From Nitrosopumilus ureiphilus (GTDB lineage: Archaea; Thermoproteota; Nitrososphaeria; Nitrososphaerales; Nitrosopumilaceae): DNA of 64,000 nt. This document shows, piece by piece, positions 17,850 through 28,012 of the stretch. The DNA lies in contig NZ_CP026995.1 in NCBI RefSeq assembly GCF_013407185.1, forward strand, positions 1,571,913 to 1,635,912, in the 5' to 3' direction. The notes under the pieces were generated by a model that saw nothing but the letters and a program-made list of their open reading frames with translations, was not told the DNA's origin and ran no database searches. The position numbers and the translations under genes are program-made. Within the stretch, counting starts at the first letter, position 1; every line of letters begins with the position of its first letter.

Positions 17850-20018
17850 TTGGCACGCAAAGAAGAACCTTTGCAAATGAGAATTGGAGAAGCAAAACAA
17901 AGAGACGTAGGTAAAAAACGTGCTAGAATTGGCCCAGAAGCTATGGATTTTCTTAGAGTCACTCCAGGAGATATTATTGAAGTGATGGGTTCAAGAACTA
18001 GTTGTGCAGTTGTTTGGCCAGTTGATGAAGATGAAAAATTTCCAGACATCATAAGAATTGACGGACAAACAAGAAAAAATGTTGGCGGTTCACTAAATGA
18101 TTTTGTAAAGATTAGAAAGGTTACATCAAAATTTGCAAAAGCAGTTTCGCTTACACCGGTAAATGATTCAGTTACTGTAGACAAAGAATTTACTGATTTT
18201 GTAAAAAATAGGTTGAAAGGACTACCAATTACACACGGGGATGAAATATCTGTAATGATTTTAGGTAATTCCATGGATTTTAAAATTACAAAGACTACTC
18301 CAAAGGGAGTAGTAAAAATAGATCGTAGCACAAATCTTGCAATTTCAACTGAATCTACAGTCGATAGAAAAGTTAGAGTGACATACGAAGAAGTCGGAGG
18401 ACTAAGACAAGAAGTCAAAGCAATGAGAGAAATTGTAGAACTACCATTAAAACATCCAGAGTTATTTACAAGATTAGGAATTGAGCCACATAGTGGAATT
18501 CTACTTTATGGCCCTCCCGGATGTGGAAAAACACTACTAGCTAAAGTCATGGCAAGTGAATCAGAAGCTAACATGTTTTCAATTAATGGTCCAGAAATTA
18601 TGAACAAATATTATGGCGAAACAGAAGCTAAGCTAAGAGAGATTTTCAAAGAGGCAAAAGACAATTCCCCTAGCATAATTTTCATTGATGAAATTGATGC
18701 TATTGCACCAAAAAGAGAAGAAGCATACGGAGATGTTGAGAAAAGAGTCGTTGCTCAATTATTAGCACTAATGGATGGACTCACGGATAGAGGAAATGTC
18801 ATTGTACTTGGTGCAACTAATAGACCAGATAGTGTGGATCCAGCACTTAGAAGACCAGGTAGATTCGATAGAGAATTTGAAATCTCTGTTCCTAATGAAG
18901 ATGGAAGATTAGAGATTCTTGAAATCCATACAAGAGGAATGCCAATAAGTGACGATATTGATTTGAAGGATTTATCATCAGAACTACACGGATATACGGG
19001 TGCGGACATTAAATCACTTTGTAGAGAAGCTGCACTAAAATCAATCAGGAGGTATCTGCCAGAAATAGATCTCGAAACAGAAAAGATTCCTTCTGAAGTG
19101 TTACAATCCATGCAGATTAAACTAATTGACTTTTACGATGCAATGCATGAAGTAATCCCCACAGCTATGAGAGAATTTTACGTTGAGAGACCAAAAGTAT
19201 GGTGGCAAGACGTAGGGGGATTAGACGACATCAAAAAAGCATTAACTGACAACTTAATTATTGCAATGAAAGAACCAAGTAAATTTACAAAGATGGGAAT
19301 TAGACCACCCAAAGGTGCTTTGATTTATGGCCCTCCAGGATGTGGAAAGACATTACTTGGAAGAGCACTTGCTACAGAAACTGGGGCAAATATGATTTTA
19401 GTTAGAGGTCCTGAGATTCTTTCCAAATGGATGGGTGAATCAGAAAAAGCAATTAGAGAAATATTTAGAAAAGCAAAAGCGTCATCACCATGCGTTGTTA
19501 TTTTTGATGAGTTAGACTCACTAGCACGATTTAAATCAGGAGAAGGAGGAGTTGGTGAAACTATTCTAAGTCAGCTACTAACAGAAATCGAAGAAGGTAT
19601 TTCTTCAAGAGTTGTAGTAATTGGAATCACAAATAGGCCGGATGTTGTAGATAATTCTTTGTTAAGAACGGGAAGACTAGATCTAGTTCTCTATGTTGCG
19701 CCTCCAGATGAAAAAGGAAGATTAGAGATAATCAAGATATTAACAAAAAAAATGCCTTTGACAAATGATGTAAAATTACAAGAGATAGCAGTTGCTACTC
19801 AAAACTATACAGGGGCAGATCTAGCTGCACTTTGTAGAGAAGCAGCAGTCGCTGCAATGCGAGATAATTCATCAAAAATATCCAGTCAGCATTTTGCAAA
19901 TAGTTTGAAGCAAATAAGACCATCAATTACCAAAGAAGTGGATCAGTGGTACAATACTGTTAAGGAAAGTATATCTAACGTCGTACCAAAGACAGGAGAT
20001 AAATCATTCTACGGATAA
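17850..20018 (+). CDS. Cdc48/VCP AAA+ ATPase
   Basis: A 722-aa archaeal Cdc48 (VAT) unfoldase that feeds substrates to the proteasome. It has an N-terminal double-psi barrel and four-stranded domain (1-185), D1 with GPPGCGKT near residue 217 and Walker [11 protein letters not shown], and D2 with GPPGCGKT near 494 and [16 protein letters not shown]. Sensor and arginine-finger segments ([28 protein letters not shown]) are present. The TTG start at 17850 gives MARKEEP, the usual beginning. Genes upstream and downstream are within 10 bp, so this is an operon. Confidence 0.96.
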   Translation: MARKEEPLQMRIGEAKQRDVGKKRARIGPEAMDFLRVTPGDIIEVMGSRTSCAVVWPVDEDEKFPDIIRIDGQTRKNVGGSLNDFVKIRKVTSKFAKAVSLTPVNDSVTVDKEFTDFVKNRLKGLPITHGDEISVMILGNSMDFKITKTTPKGVVKIDRSTNLAISTESTVDRKVRVTYEEVGGLRQEVKAMREIVELPLKHPELFTRLGIEPHSGILLYGPPGCGKTLLAKVMASESEANMFSINGPEIMNKYYGETEAKLREIFKEAKDNSPSIIFIDEIDAIAPKREEAYGDVEKRVVAQLLALMDGLTDRGNVIVLGATNRPDSVDPALRRPGRFDREFEISVPNEDGRLEILEIHTRGMPISDDIDLKDLSSELHGYTGADIKSLCREAALKSIRRYLPEIDLETEKIPSEVLQSMQIKLIDFYDAMHEVIPTAMREFYVERPKVWWQDVGGLDDIKKALTDNLIIAMKEPSKFTKMGIRPPKGALIYGPPGCGKTLLGRALATETGANMILVRGPEILSKWMGESEKAIREIFRKAKASSPCVVIFDELDSLARFKSGEGGVGETILSQLLTEIEEGISSRVVVIGITNRPDVVDNSLLRTGRLDLVLYVAPPDEKGRLEIIKILTKKMPLTNDVKLQEIAVATQNYTGADLAALCREAAVAAMRDNSSKISSQHFANSLKQIRPSITKEVDQWYNTVKESISNVVPKTGDKSFYG

Positions 20019-20020
20019 AA

Positions 20021-20317
20021 ATGACAATTCCACTACGAAATACAATATATGACAAGATTAAGGAGGTTACTTCATTAACAGATATTGATCTTTACAAAAG
20101 CCTGACAAAAGATGGATTCATCATTCCAGACGATAAATTCAACAAACTTCTTTTAGATTTAGAGATTCTTGGTCTTATCACGGTTGCATGGATTACAAAA
20201 GACGAACGTAGAATAGAAATATCAAGGGTTGAAGCAGAAGTAGATAGTGTAGAAGAACAAAATAAGGAAATGATGGAAAAAGACTATGAAGCTAGTTTTC
20301 CAGGTTTTGAAAAATAA
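20021..20317 (+). CDS. Small winged-helix-like protein, 98 aa
   Basis: Two nucleotides after Cdc48. The first 70 residues read as a winged helix (IYDKIKEVTSLTDIDLY, then FNKLLLDLEILGLITVAWI and a wing KDERRIEISRV). The C-terminus is an acidic helix. It may be an adaptor or regulator working with Cdc48 (inference from tight linkage). No named family was recognised. Confidence 0.7.
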   Translation: MTIPLRNTIYDKIKEVTSLTDIDLYKSLTKDGFIIPDDKFNKLLLDLEILGLITVAWITKDERRIEISRVEAEVDSVEEQNKEMMEKDYEASFPGFEK

Positions 20318-20320
20318 TTA

Positions 20321-21208
20321 TTAAAACAACGGAATGTGAAATGCTGCATCTAATGCAACTGCAACAAAGATAATTGTAAGATAGGGGGCTGTAACTTTGT
20401 ATGCCTTCCAAGCAAAGTCAGATGTAGGATTCTTTGTCAGTTTATAGTGATATACAAGCATCAGTCCGCCAGAAACTATTGCAATAATGGTGTAAACAAT
20501 CCCCATCCCATCAGGAATTAATGAGAGCATCAAAGAGTATGGAATTAGAATCAAGGTATTTCCTAAAATGTACTTTGATGTTTTTTGCATTCCAATTACA
20601 ACAGGCAACATTGGAACTTTAGCTTGTGCATATTCATCTTTAATTTTCATTGCAAGACACCAAAAGTGTGAAGGCGTCCAAACAAATACCAAAAAGCCAA
20701 CTAAGAATCCTAACAAATCCATACTGCCAGTGGCTGCTGCCCATCCAGCCCAAGCTGCTGCACTACCTGCAATTCCACCAATTACGATATTAGAGGTATT
20801 TCTACGTTTTAACCAAACTGTATAGATTATTACGTATGAAAATATTCCAACAGCAATAAAGAATGCAGATACTGCGTTTAATGCAAAATATCCATAGATT
20901 ACAGAAATGCAGCTTAGAACAGTTCCATATATCAAAACATTTGATGCTGCCATTCGTCCTGAAGGAATCGGTCTAGTACTAGTTCGTGTCATTTTTGGAT
21001 CAATATCTTTATCATAATAGTGATTCAGGGCACTAGAGCCTGCCGATGCCAATGCACCTGCAATAATTATGTGCAAATATGACCAATAATCAAGCTCTGG
21101 TGCTCCGGGAACTAGTTTACTTGCAGCATACATGGACGTAACTGCAGTTATTACTAAAAGCACTACAATTCTGGGTTTTGATATCTCCAGTATTTCATTA
21201 AATCCCAA
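20321..21208 (-). CDS. ctaB: Protoheme IX farnesyltransferase (haem O synthase)
   Basis: A 295-aa UbiA-family prenyltransferase that attaches a farnesyl-type chain to haem b for haem-copper oxidases. The allylic diphosphate motif NHYYDKDIDPKMTRTSTRPI (near residue 63) and the second motif in the TPSHFWCLAMKIKDEY segment are intact. About nine membrane helices are present. It is divergent from the membrane cupredoxin gene at 21307, which may share a role in oxidase assembly or electron supply. Confidence 0.94.
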   Translation of the reverse strand: MGFNEILEISKPRIVVLLVITAVTSMYAASKLVPGAPELDYWSYLHIIIAGALASAGSSALNHYYDKDIDPKMTRTSTRPIPSGRMAASNVLIYGTVLSCISVIYGYFALNAVSAFFIAVGIFSYVIIYTVWLKRRNTSNIVIGGIAGSAAAWAGWAAATGSMDLLGFLVGFLVFVWTPSHFWCLAMKIKDEYAQAKVPMLPVVIGMQKTSKYILGNTLILIPYSLMLSLIPDGMGIVYTIIAIVSGGLMLVYHYKLTKNPTSDFAWKAYKVTAPYLTIIFVAVALDAAFHIPLF

Positions 21209-21306
21209 TTGACTCTATCCTCTTCCAAAGCCATTTAATTTCTTCGTCCACATGATCTGTAATATTTCAAAAGGAATAAGTATCTCAGCTCTATCAGCTA
21301 TCTTAA

Positions 21307-22398
21307 ATGAGTAATTGGGACCTCATGATGCCTGGAATGGGACTTACAGCTATAGGCTTGGCTGGCCTTACATTGGCTTATTCAGGTATTGCGCATACTT
21401 TCATTGATGGATTGCATGCATTAACAGGTCTTACCATGTTTGTTGGATTGATTTTCTTATCAGCAGGTATCCTTGATGGAGGAATTTCAACCAGCAATAG
21501 AGCCAAAGCAACGACTTTGGTAATTCTTTCAATAGCCCTAGGATTTGGAATGTTTGCATTTACAATGAACACATCAAATTACACAATAACAATTGCAGGA
21601 ATTTTAATGGCAATTGCATTCCCTGCAATCATCATCGCATATCTAGCAATGAAGCATCCGGCTTATCTAAAACCTGTCGGATCAATTGTCGGCATAGCAG
21701 CTGCAACAGGGATTATCATGTGGGTAGCTTTTGGATTTATTAGTCCTGATACATACATGATACCACAGCAAGTAGCAATTGAGGAACCCATTGAGGAAAT
21801 CGCATCAACAGGGCCAATCTTTGCAATTACAATTCTGGAAGGATCCACACAGCAAGGAAATCCAGATTATGATCCAGATGTTGCAGTTGTTCCTCAAGGA
21901 TATACAGTTGAATGGACAAATGCAGATTCACTTGTGCACACAGTTACTAGTTCAGAAGGATTTGGCGAGACATTTGATTCCAGCATGATTGACGTCGGTG
22001 GAATCTTTACATTAGATACAACAGATTTAGAAATTGGTGAACATGAATATGTATGCAGTTTACATCCATATATGGTTGCAACATTAATTATTGAAGCACC
22101 AAAAGAACCAACAAAAATTACAATCCCAGAAGGTGCAGCAATTCTAGAAGAAGGGCAGATTTTTTACGATCCAGAAGCAATTGATGTTGCAGTTGGAACT
22201 ACAGTACTTTGGGAAAATGTAGATAACACAATGCACACTGCAACTTCAGGAAATCCAGATTCAGGAGCAGACGGAGTATTTGATTCAGACATTCTATCTA
22301 CAGGAGATACCTATGAATTTACATTTACAGATGCAGGAAATTATGATTACTATTGTATTTTGCATCCATGGATGGTAGGAACAGTTAACGTAGAATAG
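21307..22398 (+). CDS. Membrane protein with two cupredoxin domains
   Basis: A 363-aa protein with about five membrane helices in residues 10-147 followed by two plastocyanin-type domains (about 170-265 and 275-363). Each domain has the full type-1 copper set: a His in LVHTVTS or MHTATSG, then Cys-His-Met in YVCSLHPYMV or YYCILHPWMV. It should hold two copper sites outside the membrane and carry electrons. Its divergent neighbour is haem O synthase, so a link to the terminal oxidase is plausible. ATG 21307 starts near the first helix. Confidence 0.88.
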   Translation: MSNWDLMMPGMGLTAIGLAGLTLAYSGIAHTFIDGLHALTGLTMFVGLIFLSAGILDGGISTSNRAKATTLVILSIALGFGMFAFTMNTSNYTITIAGILMAIAFPAIIIAYLAMKHPAYLKPVGSIVGIAAATGIIMWVAFGFISPDTYMIPQQVAIEEPIEEIASTGPIFAITILEGSTQQGNPDYDPDVAVVPQGYTVEWTNADSLVHTVTSSEGFGETFDSSMIDVGGIFTLDTTDLEIGEHEYVCSLHPYMVATLIIEAPKEPTKITIPEGAAILEEGQIFYDPEAIDVAVGTTVLWENVDNTMHTATSGNPDSGADGVFDSDILSTGDTYEFTFTDAGNYDYYCILHPWMVGTVNVE

Positions 22399-22400
22399 AT

Positions 22401-22793
22401 TTGCAGAAGATCAAAATATCACAATCAGATAAAAAAATTCTATCAGAGTATTCAGAAAACCTGAAACCCAATGAGTCGTGTGCAATATTGTTTGGAAAAA
22501 AGGATCAAGTATTAGATTTATTTTTAACAGAAAATATCGAAGAGTCACCAGTAAATTTTACAATCTCAAATGATCAATTAATTGAAGGTTACAAGATTGC
22601 AGAAGACAAAGAGCTCGATGTAGTAGGAATATTTCATTCTCATCCAGATTCTGATGCATTTCCATCAAACACTGACAAAAAATTTATGCAAAGCAATCCT
22701 GTAGTGTGGATAATTTATTCCGGAGTCAACAAGAATTTTAGGGCATTTGTACTCGAATCAGACATTATAGAAATTCCAATTGAAGAGGAATGA
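22401..22793 (+). CDS. JAMM/MPN+ metalloprotease
   Basis: A 130-aa stand-alone JAB1/MPN/Mov34 domain. The zinc motif is complete: an N-terminal Glu in ESCAILFG and HSHPDSDAFPSNTD, which fits H-x-H-x7-S-x2-D. Such archaeal proteins cleave ubiquitin-like SAMP conjugates or C-terminal extensions of sulfur carriers. The TTG start is 2 nt after the cupredoxin gene stop, so the two are cotranscribed although functionally unlike. Confidence 0.88.
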   Translation: MQKIKISQSDKKILSEYSENLKPNESCAILFGKKDQVLDLFLTENIEESPVNFTISNDQLIEGYKIAEDKELDVVGIFHSHPDSDAFPSNTDKKFMQSNPVVWIIYSGVNKNFRAFVLESDIIEIPIEEE

Positions 22794-22794
22794 T

Positions 22795-23184
22795 TTAGGA
22801 TTTCAAGCAAAATGTGGCACGTTTGCCATCAACATCATTTAGAATAGTTTTGTCTGGAGAAACAATTTTCCCAATGACATTTACAGGCGAAGCAGGAGTA
22901 ATTTCGCCAGGCTTTCCAATTGGGGTCGGACCATAAAACAAACATATTGCTTTTCCAGTCGGCCAATATGCAACATCATTTAGTTCAACAGGAGATTTTG
23001 CATTTTCTTCAGGTTGAGATACAGGGGATTTCAAAGTATAGATTTCATCTCCCCACACATTAAGGTCAACAGTAAAGGGCAATTTTTTAATAAAATCATT
23101 AACAGTTTTTGGGGAATTTGAATCATCTAATTCTAAAAGTATGTTTGATGAGTTTGGAATTTTGACCTCAACTGAATATTTCAT
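22795..23184 (-). CDS. Cyclophilin-like fold protein (TM1367 type)
   Basis: A 129-aa beta-rich protein with the cyclophilin-like (TM1367) pattern: VNDFIKKLPFTVDLNVWGDEIY, then VELNDVAYWPTGKAICLFYGPTPIGKP, and a final VIGKIV. The ligand and activity are unknown; the family is thought to be an inactive cyclophilin relative. Gene ends are convergent with the JAMM gene, 1 bp apart. Confidence 0.78.
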   Translation of the reverse strand: MKYSVEVKIPNSSNILLELDDSNSPKTVNDFIKKLPFTVDLNVWGDEIYTLKSPVSQPEENAKSPVELNDVAYWPTGKAICLFYGPTPIGKPGEITPASPVNVIGKIVSPDKTILNDVDGKRATFCLKS

Positions 23185-23232
23185 AAAGATACATGATCTT
23201 TGAATTAAATATCCCTTTTTTTAATTACATTT

Positions 23233-23490
23233 ATGGAAATTCACGTATACGACACTTATGTCAAAGCAGCAGATGGTCATACCATGCACTTTGATGTAAT
23301 TACTGGTGAAAAAGATCACGACAAAGCCATCACATATGGTAAAGAGTGGTTACAATCAGTCGGCGAGGGAGAAGCAGAGATGACAACAAATGAGTGTCAA
23401 TTCTGTCACTCACAAGGTGCACCAGAGCCTGTAGAACAGGCAATTAAGGAAAAAGGCTACTTTATCCAGAAAATGGAAGGCTGTCCTTAA
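23233..23490 (+). CDS. DUF2024 family protein
   Basis: An 85-aa protein beginning HVYDTYVKAADGHTMHFDV, the typical DUF2024 start. It has a later cysteine pair in ECQFCHSQGAP and a C-terminal EGCP. The function is unknown. The Cys/His arrangement might bind metal, although only part of it is shared with family members I recall. Confidence 0.85.
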   Translation: MEIHVYDTYVKAADGHTMHFDVITGEKDHDKAITYGKEWLQSVGEGEAEMTTNECQFCHSQGAPEPVEQAIKEKGYFIQKMEGCP

Positions 23491-23545
23491 ACATTTTTTT
23501 CCTTTTTCTATAAGACTTTTTTAGATTAATTGTTTTACAAGTAAC

Positions 23546-23734
23546 ATGTCAGAACACAAGTATTCAAAGTGGACAGTAGAAGGAGACAAGAAAACAAAAT
23601 GGATTTGCGGATGTTTTCAAACTGCAGATAATTATTTCAAGTTCTGCGATACCCACAATACAACTTTACAAAAGGCAATTCAAGCTCAAATTGATGAATT
23701 AGATATGACACTAATTGTTGAAGACAAAAACTAG
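23546..23734 (+). CDS. Hypothetical small protein, 62 aa
   Basis: A 62-aa soluble protein with two cysteines around an aromatic stretch (WICGCFQTADNYFKFCDTH), which could form a small zinc site with the histidine. The remainder is amphipathic helix. No family is recognised. It overlaps the convergent pyrophosphatase gene by 4 nt. Confidence 0.6.
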   Translation: MSEHKYSKWTVEGDKKTKWICGCFQTADNYFKFCDTHNTTLQKAIQAQIDELDMTLIVEDKN

Positions 23735-25770
23735 ATTGCAAGTATTGCAACAAATGCAGATACAAAGACAATTGCAATGGTGTTAAGTAATTTAATCACA
23801 GTGTTAAGTGCTGGTCCTGCAGTGTCTTTGTAGGGATCACCAATGATATCTCCAACTACTGCAACTTTGTGTATTTCTGAACCCTTTTCTCCTCTCATCT
23901 CCACTAGCTTCTTTGCATTATCCCATGCACCACCAGTATTTGCCAAGTGATATGCTAATAAAATTCCAGTTACAACTGCGCCCATTAACAATCCTGCTAC
24001 TGCAGTTGGACCTAACAGAATTCCCAAAATTATTGGGGCAAGAATTGCAACAATTGCAGGTTTCCATAGCTCTTTAATTGATGCAACAGTTGCAATGTCT
24101 ACACATTTAGCATAATCAGGTTTTGATGTTCCTGCAAGAATTCCAGAATCTGCTTTGAATTGTCGTCTTACTTCATCTACCATTTTTCCTGCAGCTCTTG
24201 ACACACCATTAATGAGTTGGCCTGTGATGATAAATGGAATCAATCCGCCAATTAGTAGTCCAACTATAATTGCAGGATTGGTCAAACTGTAATCCAAAAT
24301 CAGAATACCTGCAAAGATGTGAGATGCCTCAAATTGAAATGCTTGAATCATAGCCAAAGCAGCTAACGCAGCACTAGCAATGGCAAATCCCTTTGTAACT
24401 GCCTTTGTGGTATTTCCGACTGCATCAATCTCATCAGTGACTTTACGATTTTCCTCACCCATTCCAGTCATTTCGACGATTCCGCCTGCATTATCTGCAA
24501 TTGGTCCAAACGCATCAATGCTTAGAACAATTCCTGCAAGACTTAACATTGCCATTGCAGTCAACGAAGTGCCAAAGATTCCATACAATACAGGATCTGT
24601 CCCTTCAGGTGCAGCTCCAGAAGCAATAGTGTATGATAGAATAATTGCAACTACTAGTGCAATCATAAATGGCCCTGTAGATTGCATTCCTTTGATGATT
24701 CCCATTAAAGTTAATGATGCATATCCCCATTTTGCAGAGTCTGCAATTTCTTTTACAGGACTTTGTTTGTAACTAGTATAGTAATCAGTAATTTTTTGAA
24801 TTATAGGAACCAAAATGACACCAATTACAGTGGATCCAAACAAAGCATATGCTACAGCTGATTCACCAATAAATTGTGTAATGAATACAAAGTTCAATCC
24901 AATTGCAATTGCAGCTGAGACATAAAATGAACGATTAAGAGGCTTCATTACATCTGTGATATTCTTAGAGCCTACAATTACTACACCAATGATTGATGCA
25001 ATCATCCCAGATGAGCCAATCAATATTGGATAAAGGAAAAAGTTTGGAGCGCCAATTAAAGCTGCAATTAACAATGCTGCAAGAATTGTCACAATATAAG
25101 ATTCGTAAACATCAGAGCCCATTCCGGCTGCATCTCCTACATTATCTCCTACGTTATCTGCAATTGTTGCAGGGTTTCTAGGATCATCTTCAGGAATATT
25201 TACTTCAACTTTTCCCACCAAGTCAGCACCCATATCTGCTGCCTTTGTAAAAATACCCCCACCAATTCTAATGAATAGTGCTATGAGACTTGCTCCAATT
25301 CCAACACCTGCAATAGTAATCGGATCTGGATAAATTACATAAAGACCAGTAATTGCCAAAAGAGCCATTGCTGGAACTGCTAGTCCAACGGTAGCTCCTC
25401 CTCTAAAAGCCATTGCAAATGTTTTTCCAAGGCCGCTGCTACTTAGATGGGCAGCTCTGACTGCGGCTTTTACTGTAATTTTTAAGGAAATGACTCCTGC
25501 AACTGCAGATAATGTGGCACCCACTGCAAATGCAATTCCGTTTGATGGTGTAAGAAATACTCCAATTATCACAGACAATCCTATGGCAACTGGAACTATA
25601 ATTTTCATCTCTCTTTTTAGAAATGCTGCAGCGCCTTCTTTGACAGCATTGGAAATATCCATCATTTCTTTTGTTCCTGTTGGTTGTTTGGAAATCCATG
25701 CAACCAGACCTCCAGCAACTAAAAATGATGCAATTCCTGCAACAAATGGCAGAATTTGGGAGATTTCCAT
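23731..25770 (-). CDS. hppA: Membrane H+-translocating pyrophosphatase, K+-independent type
   Basis: A 679-aa membrane pyrophosphatase with about 16 helices that couples PPi hydrolysis to ion pumping. Substrate motifs are present: GGGIFTKAADMGADLVGKVE, the DDPRNPATIADNVGDNVGD loop and DNAKK near the C-terminus. The segment GNTTKAVTKG carries Lys where K+-dependent enzymes have Ala (GNTTAA), so this should be the K+-independent, proton-pumping class. It would recover energy from PPi made in biosynthesis. Confidence 0.96.
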   Translation of the reverse strand: MEISQILPFVAGIASFLVAGGLVAWISKQPTGTKEMMDISNAVKEGAAAFLKREMKIIVPVAIGLSVIIGVFLTPSNGIAFAVGATLSAVAGVISLKITVKAAVRAAHLSSSGLGKTFAMAFRGGATVGLAVPAMALLAITGLYVIYPDPITIAGVGIGASLIALFIRIGGGIFTKAADMGADLVGKVEVNIPEDDPRNPATIADNVGDNVGDAAGMGSDVYESYIVTILAALLIAALIGAPNFFLYPILIGSSGMIASIIGVVIVGSKNITDVMKPLNRSFYVSAAIAIGLNFVFITQFIGESAVAYALFGSTVIGVILVPIIQKITDYYTSYKQSPVKEIADSAKWGYASLTLMGIIKGMQSTGPFMIALVVAIILSYTIASGAAPEGTDPVLYGIFGTSLTAMAMLSLAGIVLSIDAFGPIADNAGGIVEMTGMGEENRKVTDEIDAVGNTTKAVTKGFAIASAALAALAMIQAFQFEASHIFAGILILDYSLTNPAIIVGLLIGGLIPFIITGQLINGVSRAAGKMVDEVRRQFKADSGILAGTSKPDYAKCVDIATVASIKELWKPAIVAILAPIILGILLGPTAVAGLLMGAVVTGILLAYHLANTGGAWDNAKKLVEMRGEKGSEIHKVAVVGDIIGDPYKDTAGPALNTVIKLLNTIAIVFVSAFVAILAI

Positions 25771-25806
25771 GTTATACTCAGCTTGCCAAAGTATTGGAAA
25801 TATAAA

Positions 25807-26184
25807 TCAAATAGCAGAGATCTTGCTTCTTTTTCTATATGGCAAAAATGTTTTTCCTCCAAGTCCTTGTCTTACCAACTTGTTGAATCTTTTGCCATGT
25901 GCAAGATATGGGAATCTCATATGGATTAATTCATGGACCAGAGTATTTTCAAGAGTCTTCTCATCAGGAATTTTTCGTACATTGATAAAAACTAGATTAT
26001 GCTGCAGATATGAAACTCCATAATACTTGTATGCAGATGTGCGTCTACCTTCAGTCATTTCTTTTGGTGCATCAAGGACTTCTTTTGTAGATAATAGAAT
26101 TTGAGGTTCTGAAATAGAGAAACGATTTGAATAGATACCAATTTTTTCTAATATTTGCAGTCTTAATTCAGGATCAAGTTTCAT
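25807..26184 (-). CDS. SprT-like zinc metallopeptidase
   Basis: A 125-aa protein with zinc motif HELIHMRFPYLAHGKRFN (HExxH plus a downstream His), typical of compact SprT/WSS1-like or M48-type minimal peptidases. N-terminal residues form a short helix-strand region; a basic tail follows (PYRKRSKISAI). A role in DNA-protein crosslink repair or protein turnover is possible from family knowledge but unproven. It is upstream of hppA on the same strand, with a 36-bp gap. Confidence 0.75.
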   Translation of the reverse strand: MKLDPELRLQILEKIGIYSNRFSISEPQILLSTKEVLDAPKEMTEGRRTSAYKYYGVSYLQHNLVFINVRKIPDEKTLENTLVHELIHMRFPYLAHGKRFNKLVRQGLGGKTFLPYRKRSKISAI

Positions 26185-26441
26185 AATTCTTTCTCAAGGA
26201 ATTTGTGTTTATCTTGAAATGTCAGTATTTTGTATAGGCATAATGAAACGCATTTGACCCCAAAAACAAATTCGTAATGAAACTTGAATGTTTGCCTGAG
26301 GAATTCAAAAAATTTTATGAACGAGAATTATAAAAACTAAAATGAACTGCGCTTAGCAGTATGCCAAGTGACAAAAAATCTGAAGATAATCAAACATTTT
26401 CCACTCTGAACTAAAAATAGTGATTTTTATGACTAGAATAC

Positions 26442-26513
26442 ATGTTAAGTCCAATTGGATTTGGGGTCACTATCTTTGCGATAATCTTATCTTATCTGGC
26501 ATACTTTAAATGA
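26442..26513 (+). CDS. Candidate single-helix membrane micropeptide, 23 aa
   Basis: ATG 26442 opens a 23-codon frame encoding one membrane helix (IGFGVTIFAIILSYLAYF). It lies in the 661-bp gap 26185-26845, where no ordinary gene is seen; the gap also holds an 18-codon frame at 26277 that I do not call. It is short enough to arise by chance in AT-rich DNA. Confidence 0.3.
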   Translation: MLSPIGFGVTIFAIILSYLAYFK

Positions 26514-26711
26514 TAATCCTTGTTAACTGATACTTTCTCTAATAATGCCTCGTTAAAAACTAGAAAGAGGACACTCATCCAAATGGAAGTTGTTTTTTGT
26601 ATGTGTAGGTAATGATCATGATGACTTGTTACTGTAGATTGTTGATTTTGGCTTAAGAGAGCAACTCCAAATGCACTAATTTATGAAAAGGTACAGATTT
26701 CAATTAAGGCA

Positions 26712-26801
26712 ATGGTAAAACACGGTCTAGTTCTCAACATGATGGCAATAGGGTTAATTTCGACATTCACAATACTAGTTTCTACAAAAATTCTAATCTG
26801 A
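26712..26801 (+). CDS. Candidate single-helix membrane micropeptide, 29 aa
   Basis: ATG 26712 opens a 29-codon frame encoding MVKHGLVLNM followed by a hydrophobic helix ending STKILI. It is in the gap just upstream of the UspA gene at 26846 on the same strand. Similar one-helix frames occur at 26442 and 58765. Chance cannot be ruled out. Confidence 0.35.
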   Translation: MVKHGLVLNMMAIGLISTFTILVSTKILI

Positions 26802-26845
26802 AAAAAGACAGTTAGTTTATTTGTAAAGTACTAGATGGTCAGGTT

Positions 26846-27316
26846 ATGTACAAAACAATACTTGTTCCTCATGCTGGAACTTCAGCTGGAGATGAAGCAT
26901 TAAAGCATGCAATATATGCTGCAAAGGATTCATCTAAACTCATAATTTTACACATAGTTGAAGCAATACAATGTCCGCCATCATTTGCATTATCTTCATC
27001 AGAACGAGAAGGATTGCTAAAGAGTATTGAAGACGCAAATGAGGAAATGCGAAAAGATATGGAGCAAAAAATGGAAAAATATGCTCAACAGTGTAAAGAA
27101 AAAGGTATTGATACCAAAGTTAAAGTGGAAATTGGGGATGCTGCTGAAATAATTTTAGATGTAGTGGAAAAAGAAAAAGTCGATCTAATAGTCATGTCAA
27201 AACGAAGAAAGCTCAAAGGAATAAAAAAACTACTTTCGTTGGGAAGCGTTTCACGAAAAGTTGTCGAAAATGTTACTTGCCCTGTTACTTTAATTGATAT
27301 AGAAAATATTGGATAA
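26846..27316 (+). CDS. Universal stress protein (UspA) with degenerate nucleotide site
   Basis: A 156-aa UspA-fold protein: YKTILVPHAGTSAGDEAL at the start, a charged helical insert (EREGLLKSIEDANEEM), and VDLIVMSKRRKLKG then LSLGSVSRKVVENVTCPVTLI. The ATP-binding loop G-x2-G-x9-G-S/T is replaced by SKRR where the two glycines should be, although GSVSR is kept. It may not bind ATP, unlike the two other UspA proteins in the window. Confidence 0.9.
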   Translation: MYKTILVPHAGTSAGDEALKHAIYAAKDSSKLIILHIVEAIQCPPSFALSSSEREGLLKSIEDANEEMRKDMEQKMEKYAQQCKEKGIDTKVKVEIGDAAEIILDVVEKEKVDLIVMSKRRKLKGIKKLLSLGSVSRKVVENVTCPVTLIDIENIG

Positions 27317-27429
27317 GTTCAAACAAAAAAATAGCATTAAAGCAATTAGAGGTATGCAATAGAATTAATCTTCAAAAATTGAGAAATGTTTTTTTAGTTA
27401 TTCACACATAAGAAATAAAATGATTATTG

Positions 27430-27627
27430 CTATTCAATAACAAAAGCAATTTTTACATTTGTACGATACTCCGAAATCTTTCCATTTTCGACTTTTGCCT
27501 TAAAACTAAGTACGTCTACTGCATGAATGTTTTTCAAGCTCTCGCCGGCTTTACTAATGGCTGATTCTACGGAATCTTCCCAACTTTTGGATGATGTTCC
27601 AATGAGTTCTATCAATTTAACTACCAA
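27430..27627 (-). CDS. Dodecin
   Basis: A 65-aa dodecin: VVKLIELIGTSSKSWEDSV, AGESLKNIHAVDVLSF and NVKIAFVIE match the flavin- or CoA-binding dodecamer family that stores riboflavin-type flavins or CoA. Length is normal. An AT-rich gap of 385 bp follows upstream (27628-28012) in which I see no gene. Confidence 0.92.
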   Translation of the reverse strand: MVVKLIELIGTSSKSWEDSVESAISKAGESLKNIHAVDVLSFKAKVENGKISEYRTNVKIAFVIE

Positions 27628-28012
27628 CTAATCACCTCCATTTTCTCAAAATAAGTTAGGATCAAGTTCAATAAAGAAGAGGATGTAAAATATCATTGTT
27701 GGTAATTGGATAAGAATTTGTAATCTTTCTCAACATAATTGTAAAAATTTCAATTTCTGATCCTAGTATCAGATATGACAATCTAGATCATTCCTTTATG
27801 CTATTTTCACGTAGTACAATACGGATAATAGCCAACTAGAAAGAAAATGATTTGAGCAATCAGATCAGTGTTTGATCTTTGGGTTATTCTATGTCTGGAA
27901 GACTGTTATCTATTCCTTAATGCTATGTTCTTGACATTTATTCAAAAATAACTTTTAAAACAATTTGGAGACAACAATTTTTGTCATAATTTTCATGTCT
28001 ATGTGCAATAAT

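Noticed and set aside
26185-26845. CRISPR array or tRNA/rRNA in the longest gap
   Set aside because: No regular spaced repeats and no cloverleaf or rRNA motif were seen; only AT-rich DNA and two micro-frames.
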